A stretch of DNA of 43,636 nt. Source: Amycolatopsis circi. Its GTDB lineage: Bacteria; Actinomycetota; Actinomycetes; Mycobacteriales; Pseudonocardiaceae. Within the stretch, counting starts at the first letter, position 1, and the number at the start of each line of letters is the position of its first letter. Location: positions 1-43,636 of the forward strand of contig NZ_PQIA01000078.1 in assembly GCF_003385235.1 (NCBI RefSeq), given 5' to 3'. This document shows positions 8,404-16,180 of this stretch, one piece after another. The notes beneath the pieces were generated by a model. That model was given only the letters and a program-made list of their open reading frames with translations. It was not told the origin of the DNA and did no database searches. A program made the position numbers and the translations under genes.

Positions 8404-10341
8404 GTGCTCGTCGGCATGCAAACGCTGCTGCTCGGCCTGCTGGCCTACGTCGTCGTGCTGTGGCCGCTCGTCGCCGCGGCCCGCAAAGTGCTCGGGGTGC
8501 GCGTCGGTCTTGTCCGGGCGCTCGGTGCGGCGCTGGCGGGCTGGCTCGTCGCGGGCACCGTCGTCCGGCTGTTCCCGATCGCCGTGCTGACCAACGCCGG
8601 GGTCGCGATCGGACTGCTGATCCCGCTGGCGGGCAGCGCGCTCGTGGTGACGCTGCTGGTCCTTTTTGTCGCTGAACTCGCGATTCCGTCCGGCGGGCCG
8701 GGTTTGTTCGCCCGGATGCGGTCGCTGCGATCCCGCGCGGCCCGCACCCGTCGTTACTCGCGGATCATGCGCATCGCGATCCGGCACGGTCTCGGCTCGT
8801 TCCTCACCGGTCGCCGTACGGCAGGTCCCGACGGCTCGGCGAAGCTAGCGAGGTCACTGCGACTGGCGCTCGAAGAAGCGGGCGTGACGTTCGTGAAGCT
8901 CGGCCAGTTGCTCTCTACTCGCTCGGATCTCCTTCCGCCGGTGTACATCCGCGAACTCAGCCGGCTGCACGACCAGGTGCCGCCCGCGCCCGAGGACGAG
9001 GTGCGCGCTTTGCTGCGCGAGGAAATCGACCTCACCGCCTTCGCCCACATCGACGACAAACCCCTTGCCGCAGCGTCGATCGCGCAGGTTTATGGCGCTC
9101 GGCTGCGGTCCGGCACCGAGGTGGTCGTGAAGGTGCAGCGGCCTGACATCCGCGAGCAGGTGGAACGCGACATCGACATCGTCCGCCGCCTCGCCGCCGT
9201 GCTGTACGAACGAGCCGACTGGGCACGTTCGCTCGGCGTGCTGGAACTGGCCGACGGTTTCGCCGAATCCCTTGAGGACGAACTCGATTTCCGCACCGAA
9301 GCCGCGAACATCGAAGCCATTGCCGCACACCCGATCCCTGGCGTCACGTTGCCGACTGTCCACAAAGCACTGTCCACAGAGCGCGTTCTGGTGATGCGAC
9401 GGCTCGAAGGCAAGCCGCTTTCCGCCAGCTCCGGTCCCGTCGGCACCCGCGAAAAACTCGCCCGCACCTTCCTGCGCGGCCTGCTCGACCAGGTCCTGCT
9501 CGGCGGGGTGTTCCACGCGGATCCCCACCCTGGCAACGTTTTGCTGCTCGAAGACGGCACCCTCGGCCTGCTCGACTTCGGCTCCGTCGGCCGTCTCGAC
9601 ACCGGTCTGCAAGCCCTGCTGCCCGCCATCGACCGCGGCGACCCGGCCGGTGTCCGCGACGGGCTGCTGGAAATCGTCAACCGCCCGGACGATCTCGACG
9701 AACAACGCCTGGAACGTGCCCTCGGAGCCCTGCTCGCCCGGCACTTCGGACCGGGCCGGACGCCCGGACTCGACCTGTTCACCGGCCTGTTCCGCGTCAT
9801 CGCCGACTTCCGCCTGGCCGTCCCGCCGCCGATCGCCGCGGTGTTCCGAGCGCTGGCGACCATGGAGGGCACGCTCGCGACGCTGGCCCCGGACTTCGAC
9901 CTGGTCGCCGAATCCCGCGCGTTCGCCACCGAACGCATCGGCCTGCGCCCGGAAACCCTGCGCCGCACCGTAATCGACGAATTCGCCGCTCTGCTGCCGG
10001 TGTTGCGCCGCCTGCCCCGTCGCGTCGACCGGATCGGGGCGGCACTGGAAGAGGGCAGACTGTCGGTGAACATGCGGCTGTTCTCCGACGAACGCGACCG
10101 CGACCTGGTGACCGGCCTGGTGCACGAGGTGCTGCTGGCGCTGGTCGGCATCGCGACCGGACTCATGGCCGTGCTGCTGCTGGCCAGTTCCAGCGGTCCG
10201 CAGCTGGTGCCCGGGCTGACGCTGAACCACGTGTTCGGCTACAACCTGCTGATGATCAGCGCGCTGGCAGGACTGCGGCTGCTTTTCGTCGTCTTCCGGC
10301 GCTCTGGACGGCGCTCACGAGCAGACCGACGGACCCGATGA
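8404..10341 (+). CDS. AarF/UbiB/ABC1-family atypical kinase, membrane-anchored
   Basis: About 645 residues. The N-terminus has three hydrophobic segments (residues 3-25, 40-60, 70-95), unlike short UbiB proteins that carry only C-terminal helices. The kinase core then shows the family hallmarks: the KxGQ motif (FVKLGQLLSTRSDLLP), an Ala-rich nucleotide loop (AAASIAQVYGARL) with the lysine in VVVKVQRPDI, the ExD motif (ELDFRTEAAN), the catalytic loop HADPHPGNVLLL and the metal-binding DFGS. Two hydrophobic C-terminal helices follow. Relatives support quinone or isoprenoid lipid metabolism through ATPase activity; the substrate here is unknown. GTG at 8404 and ATG at 8416 are both possible starts, and neither has a good ribosome-binding site. 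Confidence 0.88.
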   Translation: MLVGMQTLLLGLLAYVVVLWPLVAAARKVLGVRVGLVRALGAALAGWLVAGTVVRLFPIAVLTNAGVAIGLLIPLAGSALVVTLLVLFVAELAIPSGGPGLFARMRSLRSRAARTRRYSRIMRIAIRHGLGSFLTGRRTAGPDGSAKLARSLRLALEEAGVTFVKLGQLLSTRSDLLPPVYIRELSRLHDQVPPAPEDEVRALLREEIDLTAFAHIDDKPLAAASIAQVYGARLRSGTEVVVKVQRPDIREQVERDIDIVRRLAAVLYERADWARSLGVLELADGFAESLEDELDFRTEAANIEAIAAHPIPGVTLPTVHKALSTERVLVMRRLEGKPLSASSGPVGTREKLARTFLRGLLDQVLLGGVFHADPHPGNVLLLEDGTLGLLDFGSVGRLDTGLQALLPAIDRGDPAGVRDGLLEIVNRPDDLDEQRLERALGALLARHFGPGRTPGLDLFTGLFRVIADFRLAVPPPIAAVFRALATMEGTLATLAPDFDLVAESRAFATERIGLRPETLRRTVIDEFAALLPVLRRLPRRVDRIGAALEEGRLSVNMRLFSDERDRDLVTGLVHEVLLALVGIATGLMAVLLLASSSGPQLVPGLTLNHVFGYNLLMISALAGLRLLFVVFRRSGRRSRADRRTR

Positions 10342-10435
10342 GGAACATCCCCGCTGCGCCGCCGCGGACACCGCGCCCTACGACACTTTCGCCTACTCGC
10401 GGACCGCGTAAGGCTCGCCGTTCACCAGACAGTCG

Positions 10436-11313
10436 CTACCCGGCGGGGAGCCACCCCGCTCCGGCGGTCTCCCGGCGCCGTTTCCTGCTCCGGCGCACTC
10501 CCGTCACCACCACGCCCAGGAACCCGACGAGGAAGGCCCCAGCTCCCGCTCCGACGAGCACCCGCCCCAGAAACGGCCCTTGATCAACCTCCGGCGCACC
10601 CGGCAACCCTGCGGCGGTGAACGCCGTCGTCGGGGGCAACGTGCGCACTCACCAGGGGCTCGCCCCGGTGGCGACGACCACCCCGTACACGTTGGACCCC
10701 GGCACCGAGCCGTTCATCCCGCTGACCTCTTCTTGCCGCGAGTCCCAGCCGAGGTCGCGGCGGTCCTCGGCGAGGAAGACCGCGTCCTTCTCGACGACCA
10801 CGGGGAACAGGGGTCCGTCGCCGCTCGCGTAGGACTCGTCGACGGATTTGCCGTTCACCACGATCCGGCGCTTCTCGTCGCAGCAGCGCACGTCGTCGCC
10901 GCCCACGCCGATCACGCGGCCCAGCAGGACGAACGCCCGGTCGCTCTGTTGCGCGGGGCATGCGCGCCAGCACCACGTCGCCGCGGTGGTAGACCTGCCC
11001 GTCCCGCTTGCCGAACACGATCGTCGTCCCGGCGGGCACGGCGGGAGCCATCACGTTGTCCGGCACCTTCGTCGAGCGGTAGCCGAACACATCGTCACCA
11101 GCCCGTACCCGCAGCCGGCGACCCCGGCCAGCGCGAGCACGACGAACAGCGCCCGCACCGCCGAAAACCGGCGCGGGGCGCGGGAACCGGCGGCGGGGTC
11201 GGAAAACCGTCGATCACCTCGCGAAGATCGGCGAGCATCGCGGACCCGTTACGCGGTCCGGCATCGTCCGGGCGGATTGTGCCGATCTGTCCATCATGGA
11301 CACTCGCGATCAT
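10436..11313 (-). pseudogene. Decayed S26 signal-peptidase-like gene with frameshifts and a stop
   Basis: Minus-strand pieces in three frames assemble into one S26-like protein. An N-terminal piece (MLADLREVIDGFPTPPP, ATG at 11238) is followed in another frame by a membrane segment (VRALFVVLALAGVAG), in a third frame by DDVFGYRSTKVPDNVMAPAV and VVLARMP, and then back in the second frame by AFVLLGRVIGVGGDDVRCC. An in-frame TGA (around 10649-10651) interrupts before a C-terminal membrane helix (VLVGAGAGAFLVGFLGVVVTG). The indels fall near a CCCC run and a G doublet. The usual box PSxSM reads PDNVM, so the nucleophile Ser is absent, and the general-base Lys before RVIG is also missing. It may descend from a non-catalytic S26-like protein. 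Sequencing error is possible but four lesions make decay more likely. Confidence 0.75.
11288..11302. promoter_or_regulatory. 15-bp palindrome upstream of the S26-like pseudogene
   Basis: TGTCCAT, a central C, then ATGGACA is a perfect inverted repeat 50 bp upstream of the likely ATG (11238) of the pseudogene. Just beyond it, at 11323-11336, lies an AT-rich block TATAGGACGTTATA that could hold a -10 element in either direction. An operator next to a promoter is an inference; if real, it now serves a dead gene. Confidence 0.35.
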
Positions 11314-11342
11314 CCGTCGCCATATAGGACGTTATACAGACA

Positions 11343-11765
11343 TCATCGGCCCAGGGTCGCGTGGCCGGGCCGGACATCGAACTGGCCCGTCGAGAACCCG
11401 GGATTCGAGGTGAACGCGACCGTTCCGGCCAGCGCCACCACGAAGGCCAGCCCACCGAGCAGCGCGCCCAGCCGGGCGAGGTCGGTGCCGTACCGGCGCG
11501 CTCCCCCGAGCAGCCCGAAGACCACCGCCAGCACCGAGGCCAGCAACGCCAGGAACCACAGCGCGCCGAGCACCAGGACGAACACCTCGGCCACGATCGG
11601 GTAGCTGCCGCCCATGAGCAGCCTCGGCCGCACGAGCAGCCAAGCCAGCCAGGTCGCCACGCCGAGCGCGAAACTCACCGCGGCCACGGACACCGCCGCG
11701 ACAGCAAGGCCGCGGCCGGGTCTGTCCCCCGGAGAGGACACGGATTCGGAGTCAGGTTCGGTCAT
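11343..11765 (-). CDS. Small three-helix membrane protein of unknown function
   Basis: 140 residues. A short acidic, Ser-rich cytoplasmic start (MTEPDSESVSSPGDRPGRG) precedes three hydrophobic segments: about 20-48 (LAVAAVSVAAVSFALGVATW), 56-88 (IVAEVFVLVLGALWFLALLA) and 98-120 (LGALLGGLAFVVALAGTVAF). It resembles the many DUF4190-like small membrane proteins of actinobacteria but I do not recognise a specific family. ATG at 11765 with no obvious ribosome-binding site. It lies upstream of the S26-like pseudogene on the same strand and downstream of the suf operon, 129 bp from sufT. Confidence 0.7.
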   Translation of the reverse strand: MTEPDSESVSSPGDRPGRGLAVAAVSVAAVSFALGVATWLAWLLVRPRLLMGGSYPIVAEVFVLVLGALWFLALLASVLAVVFGLLGGARRYGTDLARLGALLGGLAFVVALAGTVAFTSNPGFSTGQFDVRPGHATLGR

Positions 11766-11894
11766 TGACCAGTGATAGCACCCAACCCCGACAGAATCCG
11801 GCGTTCCGCCCGCCTGCGCCCGAACGCACCACTCCCGGATACGCCGAAAGCCGCCCCCGGCGAACCGGGAGCGGCTTTCGCGAAGCAGCGAACC

Positions 11895-12293
11895 TCAGAC
11901 AGTGAACCCGAGCGCCCGCAGCTGCTCGCGGCCGTCGTCGGTGATCTTCTCCGGGCCCCACGGCGGCATCCAGACCCAGTTGATCCGGAAGTCGTCCACG
12001 AGGCCGCCGGACGTCAGCGCCGCCGACGTCTGGTCCTCGATCACGTCGGTCAGCGGGCACGCCGCGGACGTGAGCGTCATGTCGATCGTCGCGGTGTTGT
12101 CCGTCTCGACCCGGATGTCGTAGACCAGGCCGAGGTCCACGACGTTGATGCCGAGTTCGGGGTCGACGACGTCGCGCATCGCTTCCTCGACGTCCTCGAT
12201 CTTGGCGACGTCGGCGGGGACGGCGGCGGTCTGCTCGGGCAGGTCCGCGGCGGTGCGCCCCTCGCGCGTGTCAGTAGCCGTCTCTTCGCTCAT
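11895..12293 (-). CDS. sufT: Metal-sulfur cluster assembly factor SufT (MIP18/DUF59)
   Basis: 132 residues from the ATG at 12293, which has a strong AGGAGG seven bases upstream. The DUF59 core is plain: EEAMRDVVDPELGINVVDLGLVYDI, a strand IDMTLTSAACPLTD with the family cysteine, and VNWVWMPPW-like FRINWVWMPPWGPEKITDDG at the end. SufT proteins help mature Fe-S proteins, probably as carriers or cluster-transfer partners of the SUF machine. The N-terminal 35 residues are Thr/Glu/Ala-rich and probably disordered. It is the last gene of the suf operon (Rv1466 position in M. tuberculosis). Its start and ribosome-binding site lie in a 15-bp inverted repeat (separate entry). Confidence 0.93.
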   Translation of the reverse strand: MSEETATDTREGRTAADLPEQTAAVPADVAKIEDVEEAMRDVVDPELGINVVDLGLVYDIRVETDNTATIDMTLTSAACPLTDVIEDQTSAALTSGGLVDDFRINWVWMPPWGPEKITDDGREQLRALGFTV

Positions 12294-12346
12294 GCCGTCG
12301 CCTCCTTGAGGAGTTTCACGCTCGTTGCCCGGGAGGCGACGGCATG
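12291..12346 (-). promoter_or_regulatory. Inverted repeat able to mask the sufT ribosome-binding site and start
   Basis: CATGCCGTCGCCTCC at 12291-12305 is the exact reverse complement of GGAGGCGACGGCATG at 12332-12346, with a 26-base loop. In the minus-strand mRNA the 3' half contains the GGAGG and AUG of sufT, so a 15-bp stem would bury both. The 5' half opens a tiny frame, ATG at 12345 to a TGA ending at 12316 (MPSPPGQRA), ending just before the sufT signal. A competing small hairpin, CTCCT with AGGAG, also touches the ribosome-binding site. This looks like a translational switch or a duplicated start region; no regulator is known. Confidence 0.6.
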
Positions 12347-12375
12347 AATAACCATGATTCGCTTGCAAGCTGCGC

Positions 12376-12825
12376 TCATGCCTTCTCAGCTCCTGTGGTG
12401 GTGCTGGACACCGCGTCCTTGAACGCCATCCAGCCGAGCAGGGCGCACTTCACGCGCGCCGGGTACTTCGCGACGCCGGCGAACGCGACGCCGTCCTCCA
12501 GTACGTCCTCGTCCGGTTCGACCTTGCCCTTGCCCTGCATCAGTTCCACGAAGGCGTCCATGGTCGTGAACGCCTCGTCGACCGTGTGCCCGACGACCAG
12601 GTCGGTCAGCACCGACGCGGACGCCTGGCTGATCGAGCAGCCCTGCCCGTCGTAGGACACGTCCTCGACTTTGCCGTCGCTGACCTTCACCCGCAAGGTG
12701 ATCTCGTCGCCGCAGGTCGGGTTGACCTGGAACGACTCGGCGTCGAACGGATCGCGCAGGCCGCGCCCGTGCGGGTTCTTGTAGTGGTCCAGGATGATCT
12801 CCTGGTACATGCTCTCCAGGTTCAC
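12376..12825 (-). CDS. sufU: Fe-S cluster assembly protein SufU
   Basis: 149 residues. It has the three conserved cysteines and the Asp of zinc-containing SufU: C38 and D40 in NPTCGDEI, C63 in GQGCSIS, and C127 in RVKCALLGW. In Gram-positive systems SufU binds zinc and accepts the persulfide from SufS, passing sulfur to the SufBCD scaffold. The 18-20 residue insertion typical of SufU versus IscU is visible around MQGKGKVEPDEDVLEDG. GTG start at 12825 overlaps the sufS stop as GTGA, so translation is coupled; an ATG five codons later is the alternative. It is separated from sufT by an 82-bp gap holding the hairpin. Confidence 0.94.
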   Translation of the reverse strand: MNLESMYQEIILDHYKNPHGRGLRDPFDAESFQVNPTCGDEITLRVKVSDGKVEDVSYDGQGCSISQASASVLTDLVVGHTVDEAFTTMDAFVELMQGKGKVEPDEDVLEDGVAFAGVAKYPARVKCALLGWMAFKDAVSSTTTGAEKA

Positions 12826-14138
12826 TTCTCGGCCCCGTCCTGGGCCACCCCGAAGAACTTCTGCGCCTCGCGGATCCCGGCGACCAGAGCGTCCACTTCG
12901 GACAGCGTGTTGTACAGGTAGAAGCTCGCCCGCACGGTCGCGGGCACCGAACAGGCCCGGTGCAGCGGCCACGCGCAGTGATGTCCCACCCGGACCGCGA
13001 TGCCGAGGCTGTCGAGCACCTGGCCCGCGTCGTGCGGGTGCACTCCGTCGATGACGAACGCGACAGTCGCGCCGCGGTCCTCCAGGTCGGTCGGCCCGAC
13101 GATGCGCACGCCCGGGATCGCGCTGATGCCCGCGATGGCGGCGGCGGCCAGCTCGTGCTCGTGCGCGGCGACGCGGTCCATCCCGATGGCCGAGAGATAG
13201 TCCACCGCCGCGCCGAGGCCGATCGCCTGCGACGTCATCGGCACCCCGGCCTCGAACCGCTGCGGCGGCGCGGCGAACGTGGTGCGCTCCATCGTGACCA
13301 GCTCGATCATCGAGCCGCCGGTCAGGAACGGCGGCATCGCTTCGAGCAGTTCGGTCCGGCCGTACAGCACGCCGATCCCGGACGGGGCCAGCATCTTGTG
13401 CCCGGAGAACACCGCGAAGTCGACGCCCAGCGCGTGGAAGTCCACCGGGAAGTGTGGCACCGACTGGCAGGCGTCCAGCACGGTCAGCGCGCCGACCGCT
13501 TTCGCCTTGGCCACCAGCTTGTCCACCGGGTTGACCGTGCCGAGCACATTGGACTGGTGCGCGAACGCGACCACCTTCGTGCGCGGCGTGATCAGCTCGT
13601 CCACATTGGACAGGTCAAGCCTGCCGTCGGCGGTGACCTTGAACCACTTCAGCGTCGCCCCGGTGCGCTGGCACAACTGCTGCCACGGCACCAGGTTCGC
13701 GTGGTGCTCCATCTCGGTGATGACGATTTCGTCGCCCTCGCCGATCCGAAAGCGTTCGGCTTCCGGGCCGGCGGTGGCGGCGTTGCTCATCGCGTACGCC
13801 ACGAGGTTGATGCCCTCGGTCGCGTTCTTGGCGAACACCAGCTCTTCCGGGTCCGCGCCGACGAATTCCGCGGTCTTGGCGCGCGCGGATTCGTAGGCGT
13901 CGGTGGCCTCTTCGGACAGCTGGTGGGCGCCGCGGTGCACGGCCGAGTTCGACGTGAACACGTACCGCCGTTCCGCGTCGAGCACCTGCACCGGCCGTTG
14001 CGAGGTCGCTCCGGAGTCCAGGTACACCAAGGGTTTCCCGTCGCGCACGGTGCGCGTCAGGATCGGGAAGTCGGCACGCAGTGCCGCCACGTCAAGGGGA
14101 ACAGAGTTGGTCGGGCTGTTCGAAGCCGTGGTGGTCAT
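12822..14138 (-). CDS. sufS: Cysteine desulfurase SufS (group II)
   Basis: 438-residue PLP enzyme that removes sulfur from L-cysteine to form an enzyme persulfide for Fe-S assembly. The PLP lysine is K248 in VFSGHKMLAPSG, the PLP-stacking His is in EMEHHANLVPW, the Asp in VLDACQSVPH, and the catalytic cysteine is C388 in VGHHCAWPLH, in the short loop typical of SufS-type enzymes. The N-terminal 18 residues are a Thr/Ser-rich extension. The ATG at 14138 has GAGGAG nine bases upstream. The stop overlaps the sufU start. It sits 51 bp after sufC in the operon. Confidence 0.96.
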   Translation of the reverse strand: MTTTASNSPTNSVPLDVAALRADFPILTRTVRDGKPLVYLDSGATSQRPVQVLDAERRYVFTSNSAVHRGAHQLSEEATDAYESARAKTAEFVGADPEELVFAKNATEGINLVAYAMSNAATAGPEAERFRIGEGDEIVITEMEHHANLVPWQQLCQRTGATLKWFKVTADGRLDLSNVDELITPRTKVVAFAHQSNVLGTVNPVDKLVAKAKAVGALTVLDACQSVPHFPVDFHALGVDFAVFSGHKMLAPSGIGVLYGRTELLEAMPPFLTGGSMIELVTMERTTFAAPPQRFEAGVPMTSQAIGLGAAVDYLSAIGMDRVAAHEHELAAAAIAGISAIPGVRIVGPTDLEDRGATVAFVIDGVHPHDAGQVLDSLGIAVRVGHHCAWPLHRACSVPATVRASFYLYNTLSEVDALVAGIREAQKFFGVAQDGAEK

Positions 14139-14189
14139 CGAGCCAACTCCTCTCTCTCGGTGTCGTCGGGAACGGGGCGCGGGAAAACG

Positions 14190-14960
14190 TCAGGCCTTGG
14201 CGGGCTCGGGAGAGCCGACGTACTTGACGTAGCCGTTCTCCTCCAGCTCGTCGGCCAGTTCGCGGCCGCCGGACTCGACGATGCGGCCGTCGGCGAAGAC
14301 GTGCACGAAGTCCGGGGTAATGTGCCGCAGGATGCGGGTGTAGTGCGTGATCAGCATGACGCCGACCTCGTTGCCCGCCTTGTACTCGTTGACTCCCTCG
14401 GACACGACGCGCAGCGCGTCGACGTCCAGGCCGGAGTCGGTCTCGTCGAGGATCGCGAACTTCGGCTTGAGCAGCGCCAGCTGCAGGATCTCGTGGCGCT
14501 TCTTCTCGCCGCCGGAGAAGCCCTCGTTCACCGAGCGCTCGGCGAATTCCTGGGAGATGCCGAGCTTGCCCATCTCCTCCTTGACCTCCTTGACCCAGTG
14601 GCGAAGCTTGGGGGCCTCGCCGCGGACCGAGGTGGCCGCGGTGCGCAGGAAGTTCGACATCGAGACGCCGGGGACCTCGACCGGGTACTGCATGGCGAGG
14701 AAGAGGCCGGCGCGGGCGCGCTCGTCCACGCTCATCTCGAGCACGTTCTCGCCGTCCAGCAGCACCTCGCCGGAGGTCACCGTGTACTTCGGGTGGCCGG
14801 CGATCGCGTAGGACAGGGTGGACTTGCCGGAGCCGTTCGGGCCCATGATCGCGTGCGTCTCGCCGGACCGGATGGTCAGGTTGACGCCCTTGAGGATCTC
14901 CTTGGCGCCCTCGTCGGTGGTGACCGAGGCGTGCAGGTCCTTGATTTCCAGGGTAGCCAT
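14190..14960 (-). CDS. sufC: SUF system ATPase SufC
   Basis: 256-residue ABC-type ATPase of the SufBC2D scaffold. Walker A is GPNGSGKST (about 39-47), the Q-loop region is FLAMQYPVEVPG, the signature is FSGGEKKRHEILQL and Walker B is FAILDETDSGLD, with H-loop His in LITHYTRIL. The replacement of ordinary signature LSGGQ by FSGGEKKR and the ETDSGLD Walker B are specific to SufC. ATP-driven SufC dimerisation opens the SufB-SufD interface for cluster assembly. The ATG at 14960 is preceded by AGGAA. It lies 32 bp after sufD. Confidence 0.97.
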   Translation of the reverse strand: MATLEIKDLHASVTTDEGAKEILKGVNLTIRSGETHAIMGPNGSGKSTLSYAIAGHPKYTVTSGEVLLDGENVLEMSVDERARAGLFLAMQYPVEVPGVSMSNFLRTAATSVRGEAPKLRHWVKEVKEEMGKLGISQEFAERSVNEGFSGGEKKRHEILQLALLKPKFAILDETDSGLDVDALRVVSEGVNEYKAGNEVGVMLITHYTRILRHITPDFVHVFADGRIVESGGRELADELEENGYVKYVGSPEPAKA

Positions 14961-14992
14961 TCTTCGTTTCCTAAAGTCTGCGGTGGAGGGCG

Positions 14993-16180
14993 TCAGGCGC
15001 CGACGGCTTCGAGTTCGGCCTCGATCGCGGCTTCGAGGCGCTCGCGCACCTCGGGGACGTCGATCTTCACCAGGATTTCGTGGAAGAACCCGCGCACGAC
15101 CAGGCGGCGGGCGGCTTCTTCGGCGATTCCGCGCGACTGCAGGTAGAACAACTGCTCGTCGTCGAACCTTCCCGTCGCGCTCGCGTGGCCGGCGCCTTCG
15201 ATCTCGCCGGTCTCGATCTCCAGGTTCGGCACCGAGTCCGCGCGCGCCCCGGGCGTGAGCACCAGGTTGCGGTTGAACTCGTAGGTGTCGGTGGACTCGG
15301 CCGCGGCCCGGATCAGCACGTCGCCGATCCACACCGCGTGCGCGCCGTCGCCCTGCAGCGCGCCCTTGTAGCCGACCCGCGACTTGCAGTTGGGCACCGC
15401 GTGGTCGACGAAGAGGCGGTGCTCCTGGTGCTGGCCGCCGTCGGCGAAGTAGACGCCGAGCATGTCGACGTCGCCGCCCTTGTCGGTGAACGTCGCGGTC
15501 GGCGAGACGCGGACCAGGTCGCCGCCCAGCGTGATCACCGTGTGCCGCAGCGCGGAGTCGCGGCCCAGCTTGAGGTGCTGCTCGGAGACGTGCACCGCGT
15601 CGTCGGCCCAGTCCTGGACGCTGACCACGGTGACCTTGGCGCCGTCGCCGATGACGAACTCGACGTTGTCGGCGTAGGTGCCGGAGCCGACGTGGTCGAG
15701 CACGATCACGGCTTCGGCGAACGCCTCGGCGCGGACCTGCAGGTGCCCGTAGGCGACCTGGCCCTCGCCCGGGCCGTGGACGCGCAGCACCGACGGCTTG
15801 GACGCCTTCGTCTCCTTGGGCACCGTCACGACGGTGGCCTTGGCGAAGGACGAGTAGGCCTGTGCGGCGATCCGGTCGCTCGGCACGCCCGCCTGGCCCA
15901 GCCTCGAGTCGTCGCGGCCGACAGTCTCGATCTTCAGCTCGGGGGCCGCGTCGGCTTCCAGCGTGATCTCGCCGGTCGCGACCGCGGACCCGTCGTGCAG
16001 GCCGCGCAGGCGCTTCATCGGAGTGAAGCGCCAGTTTTCCTCACGCCCGCCCGGGACCTCGAAGGCCTCGACGTCGTAGGAAGTGAACCGCTCCGCGCGG
16101 GAGGCCGCCGGAATGACGGCCCCCTCGCGGAGGGCTTCCGAAACATTGCTGTCCGAGGCCACGGACTGTGTTGACTCCAT
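14993..16180 (-). CDS. sufD: Fe-S cluster assembly scaffold SufD
   Basis: 395 residues, partner of SufB and SufC in the cytosolic scaffold. The N-terminal helical part carries REENWRFTPMKRLRGL, typical of SufD, and the right-handed beta-helix core ends with GRFDDEQLFYLQSRGIAEEA, then RRLVVRGFFHEILVKI, where SufD keeps the conserved His (GFFHE). The start ATG follows the sufB stop with no gap (TAAATG). The protein shares the beta-helix domain with SufB but lacks SufB-specific cysteine motifs. Confidence 0.95.
   Translation of the reverse strand: MESTQSVASDSNVSEALREGAVIPAASRAERFTSYDVEAFEVPGGREENWRFTPMKRLRGLHDGSAVATGEITLEADAAPELKIETVGRDDSRLGQAGVPSDRIAAQAYSSFAKATVVTVPKETKASKPSVLRVHGPGEGQVAYGHLQVRAEAFAEAVIVLDHVGSGTYADNVEFVIGDGAKVTVVSVQDWADDAVHVSEQHLKLGRDSALRHTVITLGGDLVRVSPTATFTDKGGDVDMLGVYFADGGQHQEHRLFVDHAVPNCKSRVGYKGALQGDGAHAVWIGDVLIRAAAESTDTYEFNRNLVLTPGARADSVPNLEIETGEIEGAGHASATGRFDDEQLFYLQSRGIAEEAARRLVVRGFFHEILVKIDVPEVRERLEAAIEAELEAVGA

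Noticed and set aside
10338..10583. Short plus-strand frame after the AarF-like gene (MRNIPAAPPRTPRP)
   Set aside because: Pro/Arg-rich, no ribosome-binding site support, and antisense to the tail of the S26-like pseudogene.
12960..15146. Long plus-strand open frame opposite sufS and sufC
   Set aside because: Antisense shadow of confirmed suf genes; no protein-like motifs.
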